Positions 1 to 11,175 of a DNA stretch of 64,000 nucleotides are shown one piece after another (the first letter of the stretch is position 1; each line of letters begins with the position of its first letter). Source of the stretch: Mya arenaria. Lineage: Eukaryota > Mollusca > Bivalvia > Myida > Myidae. The position numbers were made by a program, and so were the translations under genes. The stretch lies in contig NC_069136.1 of NCBI RefSeq assembly GCF_026914265.1, positions 19,275,715 through 19,339,714 on the forward strand, given 5' to 3'. A model generated the notes under the pieces. That model was not told the DNA's origin and made no database searches. It saw only the letters and a program-made list of their open reading frames with translations.

Positions 1-291
1 ACTTAACAGTACTTTACCAGTCAGATATGTTCTTGATTGTTATTGGCTATAGGTTAACATAAAATAGCGATTATCCAAAACGCACAACTTTTTATCACCC
101 TAAACTCTATAAACTCGCTAGCTACAAGTAAAATATCAACTCGATCCAGTTCAAGTATTCTAGATGTAAAATATTAGCTCAGCCATAACAATTATACAAA
201 AAAGAAAATGGAGCATATCATGGGGTATGAAATAAAATATATAGAGTTTATACTTCTGTAGTGAAACATAACTTAAGTGAAGCATAACCGT

Positions 292-703
292 CTCCGTTGC
301 CTAGTGGCTAAGCGTCCGCCTACGGAGCGGGAGGTCGTGGGTTCGATCTCTGGCCGCGTCATACCAAAAGACGTTAAAAGTTGGTACAAGTAGCTCCCTT
401 GCCTGGCGCTCGGCATTTAAAGGGTAGTGCTTGGAAAAGTGGTGTACTCAGTACTGGTTTAACCCAGGAAAGTAGTACCCCGTGTGTCGGTGCTTTACAC
501 CGAGCACGTAAAAGAACCAAGGGGTCTCTTCGAAAAAGAGCTAGAGTATCGCACCCGGACTTCATTGTAACCCACCACTGTCTCTTCAGCGTGCTATCCC
601 TTCATCAAAAACAAAGGACCCCGTTGGAAATAAGTGCTTGCACTTTCACGGGTTATCCATGACCGCAAGGTCTAAAGAAATACATACATACATACATACA
701 TAT
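292..703 (+). repeat. tRNA-derived SINE with (CATA)n tail
   Basis: The first 70 bases look like a tRNA: an A-box-like TAGTGGCTAAGCG at about 302-314 and a B-box-like GGTTCGATCTC at 340-350, the internal RNA polymerase III promoter of tRNA-derived SINEs. A unique body of roughly 300 bp follows and ends in tandem CATA units at about 682-703. The layout tRNA head, body, short tandem tail is seen directly. It resembles the broadly conserved SINEs of bivalves, but the family was not checked. Small ORFs across it on both strands are incidental. Confidence 0.75.
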
Positions 704-1435
704 ATACATACAAACCTCACTTAGTTTGATGTATTGACTTTAATGTTCTTTAAAGACATTTGACAGTCATAATTGGGAGTAAAACGTTAACTGTTAACAT
801 GGCAGATGCATCAGAGTTTAAAGTTACGCGTTGATCGTAGTTATTCCCTTGGTATGTATCTCGTTTTAACGATTAGGTGTCTTGCTTTAACGGACTTTTG
901 TCTCAATATAACGACTTCGTATCCCGTTTAACGATTATCGTTAACGCCTGTCAAGCAAACATCTCACGCCAATACCGTAGTACTAAACTATTTAACTCTC
1001 TCTCTCTCTCTCTCTACTGTGTTTGTTCTTAAACTTGTAGTTATTACTGTTCATTCGTTCCATCAGTTCATATATATATATATATACTCGCTAGTTGCTG
1101 GATTCTTGATGTTAACCCCCTTTTCTCTGCACCAACGGGTATTCGTTCAAACATCAAGTCGCAGGGTAATATCTTTTTTGTCTTACGAGGGATGCAATTG
1201 TAGGCAAACAATAATAAAGCTATGTACCTTTGTACCAGCCCTGTTTCTATTAAAGCTCTTATGTCCCTGTTATGTCAAGGAAGGTCATATTCATTTTCTT
1301 TGTCTGACAATCTATATTTGCTTATACATATCTCCCCTCTCTACTATCAAATTATTTAAATGCCTCCTCATTGCTATATCACCCCTATTCCTCCATTTCT
1401 CTCTTACTTGGACTGTCTCTGACTTCCCTTAACTT
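704..1435. other. No gene seen; microsatellites
   Basis: Intergenic AT-rich DNA with a (CT)n run at about 996-1015 and a (TA)n run at about 1070-1086. The long open frame across 1019-1432 is built on these runs and pyrimidine-rich sequence and has no recognisable domain. Confidence 0.5.
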
Positions 1436-1439
1436 CTTC

Positions 1440-2255
1440 TGAGCTAGCGTCTGTCCAGGTTCTTATAATGTTTCTACTAGGTTGATGTTCATAATTGATC
1501 TCATTTGTGCTGTTCCGTATGACCTGTCTGATTCTTCAGCAAGCGTCTCCTCCTCCTTGTCTGTCTATGGATATCTGCTCAAGCTGTTCGGGTTCTTCCT
1601 TATGCCGATGTCAATATGTAGCTTGTCGAATCTGAATTTCCAAATCTAATTCTTCACAACCTTCATATGGTAAAGTATTGCCATCGACACATTATATTTA
1701 AAATATGTTACTAAGGGGCTAAATCTCTGTATCTGCTTAGTTGTCTTAGTTATCTGTTCATCAGCTCCACAACATGAATCTTGTTCCTAACTATGTTCAC
1801 CTTCTTTAACTTGTTAAATTCCTATTATAATTCAAGTTCTAAGATAAAATCGTCATACACATTCATTTTGTCGAACTCAAATCTTGCCATATATCTGATC
1901 TCTTTCCTCAATTCACTTTATAATACATGTTGTAAAGTGTCTGTATCTGAAAATTAAAAACCTCCTAGCTGCAATAACTTTCTGAACAATAAATCAAACT
2001 TAAGTTTGGCTTATTGAGTAAACTGTTTTAAAATATATTCCCTCGACTCAGGACTTACAAAACAACTCTTAACTGTGTTCCAAATCTGTCGCAGAGTAGC
2101 TTTTGTTCCAAGTCTTCTTGAAGCATCATGTGCAGTGCCATTCACAGCCTTTAAAGCACCTACTTTAACCACATCCTGACTAAATTCTTTACAATTAAAC
2201 AATATCTCCACATCAAATTTAAATGTGTCCCATCTCACTTCATCTTGTTCGCTAT
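1440..2255 (-). pseudogene. Gag-like fragment of a retroelement
   Basis: On the minus strand, 2238-2011 encodes 75 open residues with the character of a retroelement or PNMA-type capsid: RWDTFKFDVEILF near the start, then VNGTAHDASRRLG and IWNTVKSCF. Past a stop at about 2011, broken frames toward 1450 keep gag-like charged stretches (LRKEIRYMARFEFD, KIHVVEAD). No zinc knuckle is visible here and the frame is interrupted several times. It reads like the gag of a Ty3/gypsy-type element distinct from the relic at 3.6-6.4 kb, since a gag lying 3' of that relic's RT would be out of order. A domesticated capsid is possible but the stops argue against it. Confidence 0.45.
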
Positions 2256-2698
2256 TCTCATAAAAGTGAAATCCGTGGGCAAAGATATATATTCCTACTC
2301 AAATTCACTAACTTCTGAATATTCGGCCATAACAACAAACACTTTTAACAGCACCACATCATATCACCATCTAATCATATACATTAAATCAACTCATTTT
2401 TTGATATCACTCTACACTCACAACCTCATACCAGTCATGCATATATCTTAAAGACTAGGATGTAAATCAGAAGCAAAATGTTCTGATATCAAGTCCAAAT
2501 TTTTGTCCTCTTCAATTCACCCTCACTGTCTTAAAATGACACACATATTACTCAGATAAATATGAATTTCACAACGTCTGTAACACTGCAATTTGTTCAT
2601 CCAAGGTCAAAATTATCAACCGAACTACATGTGTATTATATTGAGAAATTTAATCAGCATGTAAAATATACTGTATCTAAATCAATTCTTAAAGGGTC

Positions 2699-2940
2699 TG
2701 TACTCCGTATAATAAATAGCGGGAAAAAAAAGAAAATTGTCGAAACCTGACATAAACTTGGTATTTATATGAGTAATGCATTGAAACTTACTAACTGAAG
2801 TACCACATAGTTTACAATTAATTAAAAACAAATCGCAGTTTTTTGGTATTTTTTCTTTGAAAAGATTACTGGGTATGTCTACCTGGTAGAATTTATTCCT
2901 TATGCGTGATTGGCTAGTCGATGTTATCACGTGATATCAT
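2699..2940. repeat. Truncated copy of the 13.6-kb TTAA element
   Basis: It starts at TTAA followed by AGGGTCTGTACTCCGTAT and matches the left half of the element at 13624-14129 almost base for base as far as TCACGTGATAT. The right half, including the tRNA-like module and right terminal repeat, is missing. Confidence 0.7.
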
Positions 2941-3645
2941 CAAGTTAGGTATGAATAACATCATGTATTTGCATCTAATAAATAAACCACATAAGTAATT
3001 GCACAACAACTTTATAAGCGTCAACAATTCACAGTACATGTATTGCAAATTATCTAAGTACCAACACTTTATTTGCATAAATATCTATGCAATCTAACTT
3101 TTTTCTATTGCACGTGTCACGATTCACTATAAACAGCTCAGTTAAGGTTCCGTTTTACTAGTAACTGCCCAAACAATAATAAGTCACCCAAAATCAGTTA
3201 TCAATTTACAGCTTTTCATATACTCCCCAATCAACACAAGTATCAATTTCATGAATTGACATTCAAAGTTTCAAACTCCTCAAGTTCCTAATGGTAATTA
3301 AATACCAATACTGAATAAAAAATATAAATGAAAGAAAATGAAAGTTGCATTATTCGAGATATCTGACAGGTTAAATAAGATTCATTTTGAAAAAATCTTA
3401 CCATATTTTCTATTTTTAAATACTTGAGTTTTAAGTCAAATTAGCTGTAAAAATTAAAATTGTTTTTAGAGTTTTTTGCAGTAAGCTTATGCTTTCAACA
3501 AAATTAAAAGGAGATTGTAAATGACAACTTCATTATTCACAGCTCTTTTCAAAGATATTCTAAGTTTAATTAGTTCAATGCACGACTAAATTTAGTTTTG
3601 CATAAGTTGTTCGTACGAATTACTCTTCTAAATATAACAAATACA
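2941..3645. other. No gene seen
   Basis: AT-rich spacer with no open frame, repeat or RNA gene that I can support. Confidence 0.4.
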
Positions 3646-3649
3646 CTAA

Positions 3650-4015
3650 GCCACACATCTAGTATGCAGGTTAGGCCAAATGGCATTAATTCGTACTTAT
3701 ACCGTTCAGACGGAGTACTGAATGTCGTAAGTTATGACGACTGCTCATCATATTTGATTGACCAGTACGCATGTGTAACGCCAAGAACACTAAATTGTTG
3801 TGCACCGTCTAACCGACTAGTGGCGTCGTCAAATGTGCACATAGGTAAACGGGGTCATTTGATCGCCTCATTAAGGTGCTCGGGGTCTAGACACACCTGT
3901 ATCTTGCCAGTTTTTGGCTTCTCAAATACAACTAAGGTATTACCCAAGTCACAATGCCCCCCCCCCCTTTCCATACGATCCAGTTCGGACATAGAATGCA
4001 TTGACCAGGCATGGT
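3650..4015 (-). pseudogene. Ty3/gypsy reverse-transcriptase fragment
   Basis: Read on the minus strand from about 4010 down to 3660, this stretch carries the N-terminal part of a Ty3/gypsy reverse transcriptase: ELDRMER, NTLVVFEKPKTGKIQVCLDP, LNEAIK, then DDATSRLDGAQQFSVLG, YWSIKYDE and finally KYELMPFGLT. At least two in-frame stops break it. The motif order is standard for gypsy-type pol. It lies 3' of the protease and gag pieces on the same strand, so it probably belongs to the same dead element. The 162-codon ORF on the opposite strand (3598-4086) is a shadow of this fragment. The catalytic YxDD region further downstream was not found. Confidence 0.7.
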
Positions 4016-4790
4016 GTCTATACCATTGCCATTTAAGACTGTTCGCTAGTCAATGTCATCCTTCTCAACAGAAAATGTCAGTTTGAAAAAACTACGGTCT
4101 GTGCATGAATTAAGACTTAACAATGGGGAAACGGGGCTGTCGACAACATTAAATTCTTTGTCAATTACTTTTTACTAGTTGTGGCATGCTAATTTGAGTT
4201 TACCCACTATTTGTAATATATTGCCAGTGTAGCTTGGGAGAGATTGCCCAGGTGCTTGATTTAAACATATTTTATTCAACATATACAAACAAACTACTCA
4301 GAATATGAACACACACACAAGTTGTGTATAATATTGAAATAGATTCGAACGAAAACATAGCTTATAAAGTTCTTTTTCCGTAGGAATAAAATTTAACTCA
4401 TTTACCAGAAAAATGCGTTTAATTGGCGATGAGACGATATATATGTTTTATGCGATAAAATTTGTTACTAATGCTAAAAAATAGAACTAGGGAGTGTGTG
4501 TTTAGATATAGGTTTGATAGTTCAAACACGATATAAATTAGATACAATATAAGCACAAGTGATTGTATAAAGGATATATAAATAGGGTGTGGACAGATAT
4601 TCAGGAAGAATAGAAGTTGGGTACATACCATACTGGGAAAATTTGCCAGTCAGGTAATGATTAGAAACGTTTCGAGTCTTGTATGAATTTATAAACAGTA
4701 TCAAATATTTTGGAGTTGTTCTCGTTGTTTTGGGTTGGATTGCCATAGAGAATGAAACCAATGTTAATTTCTGTCCAAGTGCTTGCAATT
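4016..4790. other. Decayed retroelement interior or spacer
   Basis: Lies between the protease and RT pieces of the Ty3/gypsy relic, so it probably derives from that element, but I could not recognise coding sequence in it. Confidence 0.35.
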
Positions 4791-4794
4791 TATG

Positions 4795-4876
4795 TTAAAT
4801 ACCAAGTTTCTTGAAACATGTCAGAAGAAAAACATTTACTACAGAACCAGTGTCGATTTTAAACTGGATGTTCAAA
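4795..4876 (-). pseudogene. Retroelement aspartic-protease fragment
   Basis: On the minus strand this encodes LNIQFKIDTGSVVNVF followed by a short tail, which includes the Asp-Thr-Gly active-site motif of retroviral-type proteases (codons at about 4842-4858). It lies between the gag zinc knuckle (5030-5240) and the RT (3650-4015), the expected place in a gag-protease-RT element. Confidence 0.6.
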
Positions 4877-4924
4877 TTTGATGGACCAATTTAAATATTA
4901 ATAAAGGCACGATCTGGCAAAGCA

Positions 4925-5023
4925 ATACTTACCACATCAACATTTTGTTAAATTTGATTTGCATTGTAACATGTATTATGGGCTGGATGCCTTTTATTGA
5001 ATAAACTTTCGTTCGTTCGTTCA
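4925..5023 (+). repeat. Retroposon 3' tail with (TTCG)n
   Basis: ATTGAATAAACTTTCG runs into TTCGTTCGTTCGTTC at about 5008-5022, an end typical of non-LTR elements or SINEs with short tandem tails. It falls between the protease and zinc-knuckle pieces of the minus-strand gypsy relic, so it looks like a later insertion. Confidence 0.45.
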
Positions 5024-5029
5024 TCAACA

Positions 5030-5240
5030 CAAAAAATGGTCACTATAATCCGAGTCGTCCTGTTCTGCCATGGTAACGTTGTGCACCAGTTTCACGTTGC
5101 TAGCATCTGAAAGACAACTCTTGGCAAAGTGGTTAAGTTCTTTTGCATGAGTGACACGTTTTGCCGTGGGCAGGGCATTTGTCCTTTTGCCTGTCGTGTA
5201 TTTCGCCACAGTTTGTACACGTCCGTGCTTGTGACTTCCA
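5030..5240 (-). pseudogene. Gag nucleocapsid zinc knuckle, Ty3/gypsy relic
   Basis: The minus strand encodes CTNCGEIH followed by a Cys at the usual spacing, then CPAHGKTCHSCKRT, and in a second frame NHFAKSCLS. Together these match the two-knuckle nucleocapsid of gypsy-type gag. A frameshift at about 5134 separates the two parts. The acidic stretch EQDDSDYSDHF follows, as is common before the protease. Confidence 0.65.
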
Positions 5241-5319
5241 CAAGGCTTGAGGCCGTTGTTGCTGTTTCTTGTCTTTTTCATTATCATACGTTCTGTTTGT
5301 TACAATACTCATGTGAAAA

Positions 5320-5680
5320 ACTACAGAAACAAGCTCAGTAGCAAAACGTTTAAACATAAACCCGGTTCAATGGCACTGGGTAAATGCCAAAGACATATAA
5401 CACAACAACAAAAATCACGAACAAGAAACATGAAAGAACAGCACAAAACTCCACAAACAGCACAGTGCATACATATGATATATATATATAAAAACTATGT
5501 ATGTTAATCAAGGATTGTTAGGTACCGCCTTGGGACGGTCAGTAAAATATAAATTTACTAGGGTTTTACACCAGTTTACGTGCACAAACCTCACTTTTAT
5601 CCCAACAATCCTAAATAAAGAAAAAAAACGTAAAAGATAAATCTTATCAAAGTATGCATTAACTTGAGGAAACTTAATAA
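5320..5680. repeat. Dispersed repeat, copy 1 (pair at 17.2 kb)
   Basis: From CTACAGAAACAAGCTCAGTAGC through TTAGGTACCGCCTTGG to the CAACAATCCTAAATAAAG end, this is similar over about 350 bp to 17235-17600, same orientation. Both copies hold a short TA run in the middle. No coding capacity is clear. Confidence 0.65.
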
Positions 5681-5771
5681 TAAATCAAATAATGATAAAA
5701 CTTATAGGTAAACCCCAAGTACTTCAATGATTAGAGATCTCAACTCTATCTGCAGACAAGATTAATGTTCT

Positions 5772-6023
5772 GGCCCCAATTTCTCGAAACTTCTTAAGTC
5801 CCTTATAACAGGATTAAGCTAATCTCACTATTTTTGTTGTTCTATAAACTGTGTTATATTAACTTCTTCAAGATTTTTTTTAGAAATTATGTAGAAATAA
5901 TCTGTATTATTATCAGAATAACCATTTTTCATTTATCAAAATCCATTTTCAGTATGCATTTTGGCTAAATGAAATAAGCGACTTAAGCCTGTTAAGCTTA
6001 AGAAGTTTCGAGAAATTAGGGCC
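5772..6023. mobile_element. GGCCCC-type MITE, copy 1
   Basis: A 252-bp element with terminal inverted repeats: GGCCCCAATTTCTCGAAACT at the left and its near complement (AGTTTCGAGAAATTAGGGCC) at the right. It matches the element at 51839-52071 along its length. No transposase is encoded. It lies between the gag core (6030-6420) and the nucleocapsid piece of the gypsy relic. I could not define a target-site duplication. Confidence 0.75.
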
Positions 6024-6029
6024 TGGCTT

Positions 6030-6420
6030 TTATGCTCCATCGTCTGCATCTGCTGTCTATTGTATTCCTCAGATTAGGCAATTTGAATAGTCTTGTCATG
6101 GGTAAGTTGCTTTTCTTCATTGATCAATTTCCAACGTATTTTGGATGAATTGGTGCCAAACACCACCCTGTCTCTGATCATCCCATCAGTGTCTTGTTAC
6201 TCGCAATCCCTTGCTATAAATCTCAGCCGTGTTAAAATTGATTCACAGTGCCATTTTCTTGTACTTGGTTTTAAAATTTGTAACTTGCGAATATCAAGTT
6301 GCATTTGGGTTGTTCATGATCTTTAAGCCGTTTCGTGTACGTCGCAAACTTGTTCCTTTCCTCAGCCGACAAAGTCCATGTTGCATGAACATCCCGGCCG
6401 ATTTCTTCAACTCATATAAT
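6030..6420 (-). pseudogene. Ty3/gypsy gag core fragment
   Basis: The minus strand, from about 6380 to 6030, encodes segments typical of gypsy gag: LTRLRFIARDCE, then after a stop IRDRVVFGTNSSKIRWKL and INEEKQLTHDKTIQIA. At least two stops interrupt it. It is upstream, in minus-strand order, of the zinc knuckle, protease and RT fragments, so all four pieces are probably one dead element of about 2.8 kb. The two small plus-strand ORFs here are shadows. Confidence 0.6.
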
Positions 6421-6454
6421 TAGATAACTGATTAGCTCTTCTTCAGATTTTACT

Positions 6455-6753
6455 TTAAAGCTGCACTCTCACAGATTGAACGTTTTGACAATTTTTTTTG
6501 TCTTGGAACGAGCCAATTTTAGCGAAAATCATAGGAAACCAGTTATTTAAGACTGCTGACAAAACATTAGATCGCAGATATTTATAGTTAAGTTCAAAAA
6601 ATGATGTTATATGCATTTTTCATAAACCGTTAGTAACGGTTAAAGCGATAAAACATTAATTTTCGAACGGAGATGTGAACATCTGCGTTCTGATTTTTTG
6701 TCAGCAATCTTTTAGCATTGGTTTGTAGATATTTACGCAAAATTTGGCTTTAA
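6455..6753. mobile_element. TTAA palindromic MITE, copy 1 (right end eroded)
   Basis: Left end TTAA then AGCTGCACTCTCACAGATTG, right end GGCT then TTAA. It belongs with the copies at 10245-10610 and 43646-43989. Most of the right terminal repeat is deleted, but the TTAA is retained. Confidence 0.7.
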
Positions 6754-7224
6754 GGGTCCAGTAAATATATGAAATTTACATGTCTTGCGAATTTCTCCAA
6801 TGCATCAGCTGGGTTACTATCATCCCATCGCATAATGGGAGGTGCGATTCTCAATAATTCGCAGATGTATAATTTCAGATAAAATCACAATTGCCATATT
6901 TTTTTCTTCTGACACCATTTAATGATGATTGTAAAGTTATATAGTCATGTGACTATAAATTTACATCACAGATGAGGGGTTATAAATTCAATATAGAAAT
7001 ACTAGCTTTGTTGTGCTATCAAGAAAGGACTGTCTGCTAAGTCCATGCGGGCTGATATATATATATAAAAAAAAAAAAAATCGACAACGAATGAGAAAAA
7101 TAGAGCCAAACATGTTCGAGCCAATGGGAATCGAATGTACATTGAATTGCTGCATGCATATCAATGTCATTGCAGCCATGCAGAAATTGTACTTACGACA
7201 TGTAAAGTTGTGAACTTGAGAACT

Positions 7225-7770
7225 TGACATTAGGAATTCGCGTTCACAAATGAAGCCTCGACGGCATGTTCTAAAACCTGGCCTGGCCTGCTGACTCAGC
7301 ATTTTATGCTGGGCCCTACCGGGCTAGGCCAGGCCATATTTTATGCATATTGAGAGCACAAACACTAAATATACTGGAACACAATGATATACATTGTCCA
7401 CATTTCTTTGGAAATAAACTGCATGTTTAATGTAATGTATTTTGTGTGTGTGTTTTTAAAGAATGCATGGGGATAATGTTAATACTAATCGGATATTTTC
7501 TTGTTTTAAGTGCACAGAAATTAAGCCGGTTTACAAATCGAATCTTAAAATCAATGTGTTTAGACTCAAGTTTTACATACATAAATATTTTATTTTCTAC
7601 ATACATATGTATTTTATATGTGACATTTTTTATGTTTTGTCTTTATTTCAGATGTAGAAATTTTATCAAACAGTTTATTTTATCAAACTAGCCCGACACA
7701 AAATGCTGAGTCAGCAGGCCAGGCCAAGCCAGGTTTTTGAACATGCCAGCCTCGATGCCAGTTACAGAAC
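7225..7770. repeat. Inverted repeat with GGCC-rich arms
   Basis: The left arm (about 7257-7320, containing CCTGCTGACTCAGCATTTTA) is matched by the reverse complement of about 7690-7760 (AAAATGCTGAGTCAGCAGG). The arms are about 65 bp and enclose about 370 bp of AT-rich DNA with a large loop. It may be a fold-back element; no target duplication could be defined. Confidence 0.55.
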
Positions 7771-8424
7771 AATATGTGACCGAACAACAACGGAAAACAC
7801 TCCTTGCTTGTCAGCGTGGTGTTCCAGTTTTTAATTTAATGACAGTTTACGAATATATCGTGCAGCCTTCGGCCTTGACATATTAATTATTTTATCTGGC
7901 ATGTTTGCGTGTACCATTTGGATCATTTAATACGGTTCAGATGTTTTCGGGTTAATATGCAATCGCTCCTTTTAAGCAAGGTTTATATGTTTAAACGAAA
8001 GGTTCTTGTGCAATTTGTACAAGTACATGTATGCTATCAAAAGATAATATAAAGTCAATGACTATCCGTTCGACGGTTTTTCAAACTGTGCAGGAGGTCA
8101 AATCCTTTCTCATCACTATTGTAACTGATAGGGCCATGAAACGAAAGCAATGATAAATTTAAATCTCGAACATTGAAGTTTTTGTTCAAAAGATGGTCCA
8201 AGACATTATGGTATAAAATTGAATGTGCAGCCAAAGCAGATTCTAAACTAATGACAAAAACTTAACACATGTCACATTTTAATCTGTTTGTTGTTGTTTT
8301 TTTTGTCTTTTCCATATGCCGTTTCCCCGATGGTTCATGCCCTTTAGGGTGATAGTGATGGATGGCTAGACGGCCATGGTTCAGAGCTGTGAATCATATG
8401 TGTACACGTATGTACTATGTATGG
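7771..8424. other. Upstream region of the Kazal gene
   Basis: No other gene is seen. This 650-bp stretch separates the inverted repeat from the TATA box of the Kazal inhibitor gene and probably includes its proximal regulatory DNA. Confidence 0.4.
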
Positions 8425-8432
8425 TATAAAAG
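8425..8432 (+). promoter_or_regulatory. TATA box of the Kazal gene
   Basis: TATAAAAG lies about 30 bp before a likely transcription start near 8455. A short untranslated first exon would end at 8496 (CCACTG, then the donor GTAAGATG). Inferred from spacing and splice signals. Confidence 0.55.
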
Positions 8433-8665
8433 GAATGATCAGGATTAAGAATTTCACCAGCCGACATCGTTGCTACTTTCCGTTTGACATCCACTGGTAA
8501 GATGAAATTTTATAATAGTTTTTGTATGTGTAAACACTATGTGGAATTTTGCGAGTGAATGGTTAAGTCTTTGAACGGTTGAACTTCAGAGTAATCTCTT
8601 TGATGTCATTTGTTTTTTCTAATTCACAAACTTGTGTTGCAATGTTTGCTTTTATCTCAGAAACA

Positions 8666-8738
8666 ATGAAGGTCCTTGTACTGTGCGTTATTGTTGCTGC
8701 GGTTTTGGCGGGTATGTGTTTTGTATTCATTTAAATAC

Positions 8739-8786
<48 letters not shown>

Positions 8787-11126
8787 TATGATAATTATGA
8801 TAATTATTATGATAATAATAAAATAATATTAATAATAATAGTTATAATGAGGTGGCACTTAATGCTTAACAATGCTCGAAAAAGAATAGTAAATAGTGAT
8901 ACATTGCAAAAAAATACAGTGTTTTTTCTGTTTAATTTATAACATGTTTAAAACAGATGTCTCATTATAATATGAAAAATCATGCCGGCTAGATAGTTAG
9001 ATTGATTTATTTCGGCAATGACTGCATAATATCTCACAAAGTTAAGTCTCAATTATACTTTCAAATTGTCTTTCGCAGGCATCAGTACAACAGTCAGTTT
9101 ATTTTGTACTATTATTCCTTTATCAAATTATGAAGGAACATTCAATAGGGTTTGTTGTATTAGCTCGGAACAAAATGATAATTTTTCTCCGTCTACGTGA
9201 AAGAACTGGACACTTTCCAAGGAATATTCAGGTTACGCAAAATGCATAAAATAACACGTTTGATAATAATGATATTATATATAAACAAGCTTTACAAAAA
9301 TAAATAAACATTTCTTTATCTGTATTGATTGACAGTTACCCAAGGCAGGAAAGAATGCGCATGTGCGCAAGTCTATGAGCCGGTTTGTGGGAGGAACGGA
9401 AAGAGCTATCCCAACGATTGTGTACGAAATTGCTCGTATGTACATGTAAACATCTTTATAAACTGCATATGTCTAAGTTGGACCTCCGGTGATATGGGAT
9501 AATAAACATGTATACAGCTTTCTTCTTTTAAGAATACCCCTGGCAATACATCATATATTAATATGTTAGGGGCCGTTAAAATTCATTTTTTTTAATTTAA
9601 TATATCATTCGATTCTATTCAGTTGCCCGAACCAGACTTTTCAATGATTGATAAAGCTCTAAATACCAGCGTGCACCTACCTTAGGGGTCAAAAACTATC
9701 GAATCGGGGCATTATTTAGCACCAGTTGGGACACTGCAAACATTTACATTAAGGCCGTATATTTAAGTTCATATTTTCAGAAATACACCAAAAAAATCTG
9801 ACGGTCTGTGTCCAGAATGCGTTTGCATAATGAGTTATGACCCCGTATGTGGCAATGACGGGATCACCTATGGCAACGAGTGTATGATGAACTGCGTGTA
9901 AGTACCAAATGAAATTTAGTTTATATCCGGCCATAATATCACAAAATACTTCAGTAAAATCTCAATCTCAACTAATTGTTATCTAATATCAGCTTTAAAG
10001 TGATTCAAAATTCTATATGTTTCTCCCGTTATTAAAAGAGCATATTATACGAATATAGATTATTTTGATTAACATTTTTGGTCAATATATTATAGAAAGA
10101 AAAAAATATTTGAGAGCTAAAACTTTTCTTGAGTCAATGTAGTGTGTTTGAGTTTTACTCAAATACATTTGGTGCTATACAAATATTTCCTTTTAGAATA
10201 TTGAGTAATGATTTTAATCAACATAATGCCCAAGAGAAAGAGCTTTAAAACTGCCCTCTCACAGATTGAACGTTTTGACAACTGTTGTTTGTTTTTTTGT
10301 CTTTGAACGAGCCAAGGTTTGCGAAAATCCATGGAAACCAGATACATAAGACTGCTGATAAAAACCCAGATCGCAGAGTTGTATATTTAAGTTAAAAAAT
10401 AATGTTTTATGTATTTTTCTTAAACCGTTACTAACAGTTTAAGCCATAAAACATTAATTATGGAACGGAAATATGAAAATCTGATTTTTTTGTCAGCAAT
10501 CTTATATCATTTGGTTTGCAGATATTAATGCAAAATTGTGTTCTTTCCAAGACAAAAATAAATAAATAAAAAGTTGTAAATATGGTATATCTGTGAGAGT
10601 GCAGCTTTAAACTAGTAAAACATGAGGCATTTTGAATAATGTCATACTGTAAAGTGGAAAACTGAGTAGAGAATAAGATTGAGATTTGACGTGAGTATTT
10701 TCGTGATATTTGGGCCGGGCTTATGTAATGATGTATACTCAGTAGTGAGTAATTCTTTACAATACATGCGTTATATGTGATGTAAGCTGTTATTTTACGA
10801 TAAGTTATTCCGTATATTCTGTATTGTTTGAAGACTAATTTTTGAGAACTATTTAACCATATTTTCCCTATATAACTATGTTCGCTTCACTGGATTACTC
10901 CTAAGTTGGCAAAGAGCAATTGAGTATCTCTACTTTGTTCATTTATGATTAATTAAAGTCTTACTTAGTGGTGCATGCGAAGCAATGTATGCAAATATGC
11001 CACCAGATGATAGTCTAGTATATATATTAATACTGAAGGTTATTAATGAATCTACGAGCTGTTGATGTAATCAGTCATTGTTTCGCTTCCAGGGGAGTCG
11101 AGAAAGCCGGCGATGGAGAGTGTTAG
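8666..11126 (+). CDS. Secreted two-domain Kazal serine-protease inhibitor
   Basis: Four coding exons: 8666-8711, 9336-9435, 9781-9897 and 11093-11126, after an untranslated exon ending at 8496. All introns are GT-AG. They encode 98 residues. Residues 1-15 ([15 protein letters not shown]) are a signal peptide. Two Kazal domains follow, each with the six-cysteine spacing C-x-C-x7-C-x10-C-x3-C-x10-C and the motif Y-x-P-V-C-G. By alignment to the ovomucoid third domain, the reactive-site P1 residues would be Gln in domain 1 and Met in domain 2, which suggests non-trypsin targets, though this is inference. The ATG is chosen because it opens the signal peptide 5 bases into its exon. Introns 3 and 4 are both phase 2 and both fall just after the fifth cysteine, so the middle exon is a 39-codon module. 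Molluscan relatives act in haemolymph and mucus against microbial or endogenous subtilases. Confidence 0.92.
8738..8787. repeat. (AAT)n microsatellite
   Basis: A trinucleotide run of about 16 units in the intron after the signal-peptide exon of the Kazal gene. Poly-Asn and poly-Ile ORFs here are artefacts. Confidence 0.9.
9925..10730. repeat. Palindromic element with a nested MITE
   Basis: CCGGCCATAATATCAC at about 9928 and CGTGATATTTGGGCCGGG near 10715 form terminal inverted repeats that continue inward (AAAATCTCAATCTCAACT against AGATTGAGATTT). The TTAA MITE at 10245-10610 lies inside. The whole is in the last intron of the Kazal gene. Confidence 0.5.
10245..10610. mobile_element. TTAA palindromic MITE, copy 2
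   Basis: A near-palindrome flanked by TTAA on both sides: left AACTGCCCTCTCACAGATTG, right CTGTGAGAGTGCAGCT. The TTAA target duplication is the hallmark of piggyBac-type transposition. No coding capacity. Confidence 0.8.
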
Positions 11127-11175
11127 TTATTGTTATTGAACGCCCTGATATGAACGCATAAAACTGAAATATATT

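Noticed and set aside
292..362. Functional tRNA gene
   Set aside because: It continues into a SINE body with a CATA tail, and the stems are imperfect.
1019..1432. 137-codon ORF
   Set aside because: Begins in CT and TA microsatellites, no domain, no splice or promoter context.
3598..4086. 162-codon plus-strand ORF
   Set aside because: It is the shadow of the minus-strand gypsy RT fragment and has no domain of its own.
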